From Lysinibacillus xylanilyticus (GTDB taxonomy: Bacteria; Bacillota; Bacilli; Bacillales_A; Planococcaceae), in NCBI RefSeq assembly GCF_001183605.1, contig NZ_LFXJ01000005.1:1562929-1626928 (forward strand): a stretch of DNA of 64,000 nt. The letters run 5' to 3'. Of this stretch, positions 59,090-64,000 are shown piece by piece (the first letter of the stretch is position 1; each line of letters starts with the position of its first letter). The notes under the pieces are model-generated. The model had not been told where the DNA came from. It saw nothing but the letters and a program-made list of their open reading frames with translations, and ran no database searches. A program made the translations under genes and the position numbers.

Positions 59090-60046
59090 ATGCTTAAAAA
59101 AATTATATCAATTGTACCAGTTGCAATGCTCTCGGTAACTTTTAGTGCTAATGCTCAAGCTGCTACGATTACCGTACAAAAAGGAGATACCCTTTGGGAT
59201 CTATCACGTGCAAATAATACATCTGTAGAAAATATCCAAACGTTGAATCATCTTACTACCGACCTTATTCACCCCGGGGATGTCCTAACCATTGCACAGC
59301 AAAAACAATATACCGTTAAACAAGGTGATACATTATGGGACATAGCCCTAGATCATCAAGTAACAGTTTCGCAAATTAAAGAATGGAACCAATTACAGAC
59401 TGATTTCATTCATCCAGGTTTAAAATTATTCATCTTTGATGGTTTGAAAACTAGTAATACGGCTGTAACTGAAAAACCAATAATGCCTGCAGCAAATGAA
59501 TCAAAGGGAACTACAACTTCAGCTGCCGCACCATCAACAAATAAAACAGCTTCAAAGGATCATACACCTGAAGCAACTGCTCCATCAACAAGTAAGACTG
59601 CTGCAAAGGTTCATACACCTGAAGCAACTGCTCCATCGACAAGTAATACCGCTTCAAAGGTTCATACACCTGAAGCAACCGCTCCATCAACAAGTAAGAC
59701 TGCTGCAAAGGTTCATACACCTGAAGCAACCGCTCCATCAACAAGTAAGACTGCTGCAAAGGAGATTACAGTGGAAGCTTCAGCCTATACGGCTTCATGT
59801 GAGGGATGTACCGGTATTACCGCTACTGGAATCAACCTTAAAACAAACCCAAATGCAAAGGTCATCTCAGTTGACCCAGCTATCATTCCACTTGGTAGTA
59901 AAGTTTATGTAGAAGGCTATGGTGAAGCGATCGCAGGAGATACTGGCGGAGCCATTAAAGGGAATCGAATCGATGTCTTTATTCCTTCTCAACAGGATGC
60001 AATCAATTTTGGAGTAAAAAAATTAAAGGTCACAATATTAAACTAA
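59090..60046 (+). CDS. Cell-wall protein with two LysM domains and a 3D domain
   Basis: The ATG at 59090 follows ATGGAGG. The protein of about 318 residues has a cleavable signal (ending near SANAQA) and two LysM peptidoglycan-binding repeats (ITVQKGDTLWDLSRANNTSV and YTVKQGDTLWDIALDHQVTV). A linker of four 17-residue repeats follows, then a C-terminal 3D domain (YTASCEGCTGITATGINLKT ... VDPAIIPLGSKVYVEGYGEA ... DTGGAIKGNRIDVF). The three aspartates that name the domain are present. Relatives such as YocH and Sps-type proteins are muralytic. A terminator follows at 60113. Confidence 0.92.
   Translation: MLKKIISIVPVAMLSVTFSANAQAATITVQKGDTLWDLSRANNTSVENIQTLNHLTTDLIHPGDVLTIAQQKQYTVKQGDTLWDIALDHQVTVSQIKEWNQLQTDFIHPGLKLFIFDGLKTSNTAVTEKPIMPAANESKGTTTSAAAPSTNKTASKDHTPEATAPSTSKTAAKVHTPEATAPSTSNTASKVHTPEATAPSTSKTAAKVHTPEATAPSTSKTAAKEITVEASAYTASCEGCTGITATGINLKTNPNAKVISVDPAIIPLGSKVYVEGYGEAIAGDTGGAIKGNRIDVFIPSQQDAINFGVKKLKVTILN
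59543..59746 (+). repeat. Four 51-bp in-frame tandem repeats
   Basis: Units at 59543, 59594, 59645 and 59696 each encode a 17-residue block of the type KTAAKVHTPEATAPSTS. Units 2 and 4 are almost identical, as are the starts of units 3 and 1. This gives a Thr/Pro/Ala-rich spacer that could change length by recombination. Confidence 0.95.
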
Positions 60047-60112
60047 TATATCTATTTCAGCCTATCCTTAGGATTTCTATACATGTACAAAAAGATGACT
60101 TAAAACCTTATA

Positions 60113-60157
60113 ATAAGCAAAAAAAAGAACCAGATTGGGTTCTTTTTTGCTTATTTT
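60113..60157 (+). terminator. Terminator of the LysM-3D gene
   Basis: AAGCAAAAAAAAGAACC pairs with GGTTCTTTTTTGCTT around CAGATTG. Confidence 0.85.
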
Positions 60158-60232
60158 TTCAGCCTTTCCAATCTAACGAGCCAAGGAAACTCCTTGCAGC
60201 ATAGTAGATTCTGCTCCATTGTGGAACATAAC

Positions 60233-60727
60233 TCAACCTCTGTCTCTTGCCCTCTGTGTATCTCTTATATTCTTTTGAACCGTTATAGCTGCAAATAAAC
60301 TAAGGACAAATGCCATACTAAAAAATCCTTTTTCGCTTAAAATAATACTTCCTGCATTGTATAAACCGATGGCCATTAATGCAATAGATACAATAAGTGC
60401 GAACCAACTAATGCCATAATAAATATTAGTAACAGGTATTCCCTCATCTTTATCTCTAACTGCCTTTTGTAAAGATATCGCCGAATAAAGTCCGAATACT
60501 AAAACTGCAAAGTAAAATCCTTTTTCGTTCAATTGCATAGTTGCGTTAAACAAACCTATAAGATAAGACGCAACACCTACTAATAGAGCTGCCCACGAAG
60601 CCCCTTTGAAGGCTGAAGTCGGTTCTCCTTCTTTCCTTTCTTCTTTCCTGTCTACTTTCCTTTCTTCTTTCACTTTTAAATCATTTCGTTTTTCTTCATC
60701 CAATAAAACTTCATTATCATTGGACAT
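60233..60727 (-). CDS. YiaA/YiaB-family membrane protein
   Basis: The 164-residue product begins with a charged, Lys/Glu-rich cytoplasmic segment of about 40 residues. Two copies of the YiaA/B two-helix unit follow: [20 protein letters not shown] with [20 protein letters not shown], and [20 protein letters not shown] with [20 protein letters not shown]. The paired YxxG(L)(F/Y)N-A and EKGF-F-A motifs are the family signature. GGAGGCG precedes the ATG. Function is unknown, possibly stress-related in the membrane. Monocistronic. Confidence 0.88.
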   Translation of the reverse strand: MSNDNEVLLDEEKRNDLKVKEERKVDRKEERKEGEPTSAFKGASWAALLVGVASYLIGLFNATMQLNEKGFYFAVLVFGLYSAISLQKAVRDKDEGIPVTNIYYGISWFALIVSIALMAIGLYNAGSIILSEKGFFSMAFVLSLFAAITVQKNIRDTQRARDRG

Positions 60728-60968
60728 TCAATTTTTCGCCTCCAACTTTTAATCTAATAAAAATGGAGCACCAGAGTCACTATAGTGCACCTTCTTTGCA
60801 AAACTAACCTGTCAATAAGTTGAACGATAAATAAAGATCTTCGTTATTAAAGTATATGCTCATTAGCATGAATAACATAACTTCACAACCATTAGGTTTC
60901 CGCGGTCTATTATGCCTCGTCCGGAATCGTCTTTGCGCTTAGGCCTGCATGAGATATGAGTGTAAATC

Positions 60969-61325
60969 TTAAATAAGTTGTACTAACTCTGGATTTAATA
61001 CAACTTTATGATACCTCCAACAATCAGAGTATTCTGTACCAATTTCGTGGTCATTCAAGCAAACCCTGTTCATTCCATCACAGCCGTCAAGACCACAACA
61101 ACCATTTAACCTACTGCTATCTGAATGCCGGTTTGAATTAATTAAATCCTTGATGTTGATAATGATAGAACTTTTTAATAATTCGTAAGCTGTTTCCTGT
61201 TGAATTAAATAAAAGCCTCTAGGAATATAATCTTGACCATCGTTTTCATTAATCAAATTCAGGTCTTTTAATTCCGCCAATGGTTCAGAAATTTCTAAAT
61301 TACATGCTTTACAAATCAGTTTCAA
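60969..61325 (-). CDS. Cysteine-rich small protein
   Basis: The TTG at 61325 follows AAAGGAGG; the frame is open further upstream into a junction repeat, which is not coding. The protein of about 118 residues has CKAC near its start (about residues 5-8), then NRHSDSSRLNGCCGLDGCDG and further Cys/His (VCLNDHE, SDCWRYH). It is probably a zinc-binding protein. The same protein type is common in Bacillus without known function. It lies beside the outlying array-type junction at 61391-61515. Confidence 0.75.
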   Translation of the reverse strand: MKLICKACNLEISEPLAELKDLNLINENDGQDYIPRGFYLIQQETAYELLKSSIIINIKDLINSNRHSDSSRLNGCCGLDGCDGMNRVCLNDHEIGTEYSDCWRYHKVVLNPELVQLI

Positions 61326-61390
61326 CTTATCATTTCCTCCTTTTATATGAATATGTGTTCCAGTCAATGCTAAAATCGGTTTCACCTTAA

Positions 61391-61515
61391 CCATCCATGT
61401 GAATAGCAAAACTAGCGCTACACAACAGACAATAAAAGATTATTACGTTCTTTCATGAGAGAAAAAGAGCTGACTATGCAACTCAATGATCTTTAATCAA
61501 CGCACCCTTTAGTTG
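61391..61515 (-). repeat. Outlying junction: degenerate 69-bp element plus GAG hairpin module
   Basis: CCATCCATGTGAATAGCAAAAC, then CTTTCATGAGAG (61391-61461), is a diverged 69-bp element. The hairpin GAGCTGACTATGCAACTC (61467-61484) and CAATGATCTTTAATCAACGCACCC follow. The same two modules are adjacent in junctions 10 and 14, some 40-50 kb away. Confidence 0.8.
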
Positions 61516-61525
61516 GACATGTAAT

Positions 61526-62401
61526 CTATCTATAATCTTTTAGTCCACTTTCAAAAGCCTGTCTATCGTCATTCTCAATCCCGTGCAAGGTTTCTTGTAA
61601 AGCAAATGTACTTTTATAAAAATTAACTCGTTCAGATATTTCATTACCGTTAGGATATAGGTTAATACACATTTCAAAAAATTCTTCACCATAGCTAGAG
61701 AGTATGCCAGCAAAGTCATATGCTGGATCTCCTAAACCAGAACCACCGAAATCTATTATCCCTGAAATCATACTTGTTTCTGGATTCCACAAAATGTTAG
61801 ATGCTCCGAAATCTCCGTGTATAAGTGTTATATCTAAATTTGAGAATGCTTTCCCTTTTAAGAACGTTTCAAAGGATTGTGATATTTCCTTTTGAGCGTC
61901 TTTTCTGATAAAAGGAAATAATGTATTTTGAATCTTATCATACAGGTTATACATCTCTTCACTAGGATTACGTACCTTTAGTTTCAAATCTCGACTTGCT
62001 TTTTCTCCTGAAATTGAATGGAGTTCTACAAGAAAAGAAACAAGTTGATTTGCCAACCTCTTCACCAATTCAACACTCTTAACATTGGTTAAACTTTCCT
62101 TCCACAAAGGAACACCATCTATAAGTTTATAGCCAGTGAAGACCTTACCTGGTTCTACCTCTTCAAAAGACTGATAAATCGGATTCGGAATAGGAGTGGA
62201 AACGATCCCTTTAATATATTTCAAAATTTCCGTCTCTCTTCTTAATTGAATGATGCCATTTTTATATTTTGGAAATCTAAAAACCAAAGATTTGTTAACA
62301 ATTAACACATCATTATTCTGTCCAATTTCATTAAGATAAAAGTCTTCAATGGAAAGGTCAGAATAACAGGATTGAATGTTTTCAATAAAGTTATTATTCA
62401 T
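61526..62401 (-). CDS. Aminoglycoside-phosphotransferase family kinase
   Basis: The 291-residue protein has the APH fold: an N-lobe with DVLIVNKSLVFRFPKY, the catalytic loop ITLIHGDFGASNIL (HGDxxxxN, about residues 193-203) and the metal-binding GIIDFGGSGLGDPAYDFAG. This branch resembles APH(2'')-type enzymes, but many members phosphorylate other small molecules, so resistance is not established. AAAGGGG precedes the ATG. Junction-type repeats lie on both sides, and the orientation is the same as in the main array. Confidence 0.88.
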   Translation of the reverse strand: MNNNFIENIQSCYSDLSIEDFYLNEIGQNNDVLIVNKSLVFRFPKYKNGIIQLRRETEILKYIKGIVSTPIPNPIYQSFEEVEPGKVFTGYKLIDGVPLWKESLTNVKSVELVKRLANQLVSFLVELHSISGEKASRDLKLKVRNPSEEMYNLYDKIQNTLFPFIRKDAQKEISQSFETFLKGKAFSNLDITLIHGDFGASNILWNPETSMISGIIDFGGSGLGDPAYDFAGILSSYGEEFFEMCINLYPNGNEISERVNFYKSTFALQETLHGIENDDRQAFESGLKDYR

Positions 62402-62451
62402 TTAGAAATACCCCTTTGGTCTCTTTCAATTGTTTTGATTCCTAAACTCTT

Positions 62452-62520
62452 GTTGAACTATCCTGCGCAGTTAGTTTAACTACATTTCTTCACAAAATTC
62501 AAATTCATTTTAACATAAAT
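62452..62520 (-). repeat. Outlying junction core with TTTAACTACATTTCTTCACAA tail
   Basis: GTTGAACTATCCTGCGCAGTTAG continues with TTTAACTACATTTCTTCACAA and TTTTAACATAAATATCCAA. The same tail follows the cores at 12066 and 19500. Confidence 0.75.
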
Positions 62521-62526
62521 ATCCAA

Positions 62527-62561
62527 TAAAAAAATCACCTCTAAGGAACGAGGTGATTTTT
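62527..62561. terminator. Bidirectional terminator
   Basis: AAAAAATCACCTC and GAGGTGATTTTT form a 12-bp stem around TAAGGAAC, just beyond the ABC transporter gene on the minus strand. Confidence 0.85.
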
Positions 62562-62629
62562 ATCAATCTTACTTATTTAAGAAGCTACACACTGCCCTAG
62601 TAGCCAAAAGCAAATAATGGTATTCAATT

Positions 62630-64000
62630 TTAAGAAGCATCTTCAAACTGACTATTATATAGATCCGCATAGAATCCTTTTTCTGCAATCAGTTCTTCAT
62701 GATTACCACTTTCAATGATGTCTCCGTCTTTCATAACTAAAATCAAATCGGCGTTTTTAATTGTTGAAAGTCTATGCGCAATAACAAATGATGTTCTACC
62801 CACCATCAATTTATCCATTGCTTTTTGTATAAGCGCTTCAGTACGCGTATCAACGGAACTAGTAGCTTCATCTAAGATAAGCAATGGAGCTTTTTTAACC
62901 ATTGCCCTTGCAATCGTAATAAGCTGTTTTTGTCCTACAGATAAACTTGTATTATCATTTAAAACTGTATCATAACCTTTTGGTAATGTTTTTATAAAGT
63001 GATGCAAACCGACCGCCTTACAAGCTGCTACTACTTCTTCATCGGTTACATGATCCTTGTTATAAATGATGTTTTCCTTAATGGTACCTTCGAATAGCCA
63101 AGTATCTTGCAGCACCATGCAAAATAAGTCGTGAACATTTTTACGAGTAATGGACTTAGTTGATACGTCCTCAATCATGATTTCCCCGCTATCTACTTCA
63201 TAAAAACGCATTAGAAGATTAACAAGCGTTGTTTTCCCTGCCCCAGTAGGCCCAACAATTGCCACTTTTTGACCGGCTTTAATATGAGCAGAAAAATCTT
63301 TAATAATAATTTTCTCTTTCGTATATCCGAACTTAACGTTTTTAAATTCTACATTACCGTTTACATTTTTAGCATCTAAAGTGACTTTCTTATCACTTTC
63401 ATCTTTAAGCTCCTCTTCTTGTAAGAACTCAAATACACGTTCGCTTGCTGCGGCAGTTGACTGCAAGCTTGTAGCTGCCTGTGCTAACTGAGACAACGGC
63501 TGCGTAAATAAGCGGATATACACCATAAATGAAACAATAACACCAAATGTAATAGAACCTTTCACCGCTAGAGCAGCACCTACTACACAAACAACAACAT
63601 AACCTAAATTTCCAATAAAAATCATGAGAGGCATCATCATCCCTGACATAAACTGTGCTCGCCAAGCGCTATTAAATAGACTTTCATTGATTTCATTAAA
63701 TTCTTGCGTTGCCGCTTTTTCACCGTTATAAACCTTCATGACATTATGTCCTGAATAGATTTCTTCAATATGGCCATTTATTCTACCAAGGTCTTGCTGC
63801 TGGCGTACGAAGTACTTTCTAGATTTGGATATAATAAAGGTCATAAATACAAATCCAATGAAAGTTGCAGCAATGGCAGAAAGAGCCATCGTAACATTAA
63901 TATAGAACATCATAATCAAAGATCCAAAGAACATAACTCCCGCTGACACTAACGAACCAATACTTTGGTTTAGAGACTGTCCAATCATATCCACATCATT
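62630..64000 (-). CDS. ABC exporter, fused permease-ATPase (5' end outside window)
   Basis: The frame is open to the right edge (reading NDVDMIGQSLNQS), so the true start lies beyond 64000. The visible 456 residues include about four membrane helices of a type I exporter permease and the full ATPase. Walker A is VGPTGAGKTT, the Q-loop is FCMVLQDTWLFEGT, the signature reads LSVGQKQLITIARAM, Walker B is LLILDEATSSVD and the switch is IAHRLSTI. It resembles the YheH/YknU-type heterodimeric multidrug exporters; a partner subunit may lie further upstream. Confidence 0.92.
   Translation of the reverse strand, partial: NDVDMIGQSLNQSIGSLVSAGVMFFGSLIMMFYINVTMALSAIAATFIGFVFMTFIISKSRKYFVRQQQDLGRINGHIEEIYSGHNVMKVYNGEKAATQEFNEINESLFNSAWRAQFMSGMMMPLMIFIGNLGYVVVCVVGAALAVKGSITFGVIVSFMVYIRLFTQPLSQLAQAATSLQSTAAASERVFEFLQEEELKDESDKKVTLDAKNVNGNVEFKNVKFGYTKEKIIIKDFSAHIKAGQKVAIVGPTGAGKTTLVNLLMRFYEVDSGEIMIEDVSTKSITRKNVHDLFCMVLQDTWLFEGTIKENIIYNKDHVTDEEVVAACKAVGLHHFIKTLPKGYDTVLNDNTSLSVGQKQLITIARAMVKKAPLLILDEATSSVDTRTEALIQKAMDKLMVGRTSFVIAHRLSTIKNADLILVMKDGDIIESGNHEELIAEKGFYADLYNSQFEDAS

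Noticed and set aside
59496..59912. Long second frame through the LysM-3D gene and its antisense frame
   Set aside because: They are open only because of the 51-bp tandem repeats, show low-complexity Gln/Leu sequence and have no start signals.

Overview
The window is a low-GC chromosomal stretch from a Gram-positive, spore-former-like bacterium of the order Bacillales. It has strong GGAGG-type ribosome binding sites, frequent TTG/GTG starts, many lipoprotein lipoboxes, DegV, XRE/TPR, YqaE, LysM-3D and MGT-type glycosyltransferase genes. The gene content fits the Bacillus cereus group or Lysinibacillus and relatives; I cannot decide the genus. No rRNA, tRNA or CRISPR array was seen.

Region 1 (1-2.4 kb): a decayed hydrolase, an MFS exporter and its ArsR-type repressor. 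Region 2 (about 2.44-23.18 kb) is the striking part: an integron-like run of small gene modules, nearly all on the minus strand. They encode small membrane proteins, DUF4362 and other lipoproteins, a catalytically dead TagO/WecA-like protein, a YqaE protein and YvrJ-like and other remnants. The modules are separated by a recurrent junction whose core reads CCCCGTTAG on the plus strand. Junctions also carry interchangeable hairpin/terminator modules and a precise 69-bp three-stem element present nine times here. Several modules are joined core to core with no gene between them. The array also holds a tyrosine-recombinase remnant, two frameshifted IS110-family elements with candidate bridge-RNA leaders, IS66/IS3 debris, and a more ordinary island (DegV, hydrolase and XRE regulator with twin operators). 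No intact integrase is visible, and the junctions are not canonical attC sites.

Region 3 (23-31.3 kb): SET-domain protein, zinc ribbon, a thioredoxin / thioredoxin-reductase-like / Rrf2 cluster, DinB, a CPBP protease, a lipoprotein, and MerR and AraC regulators. Region 4 (31.5-43 kb): MGT glycosyltransferase, VOC protein, WYL, AraC, MerR and FadR-type regulators, a DUF418 membrane protein, an SDR lacking its catalytic Tyr, a DUF2087 regulator, a uridine-kinase-like kinase and a fatty-acid-hydroxylase family protein. Two promoter systems are readable: twin 19-bp-spacer MerR promoters and twin FadR-type operators.

Region 5 (43-53 kb): a DUF4822 lipoprotein / histidine kinase / response regulator / ankyrin lipoprotein block, an RibD/DHFR-like reductase, an NCS2 permease, a LURP-one protein and a formaldehyde dehydrogenase, with a second dispersed palindromic repeat family. 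Region 6 (53-64 kb): an aminopeptidase P / EutH-like transporter / XRE-cupin operon, a HEAT-lipoprotein pair, a LysM-3D cell-wall protein with 51-bp tandem repeats, a YiaA/B protein, an outlying junction-flanked block with an aminoglycoside-phosphotransferase-like gene, and an ABC exporter running off the right edge.
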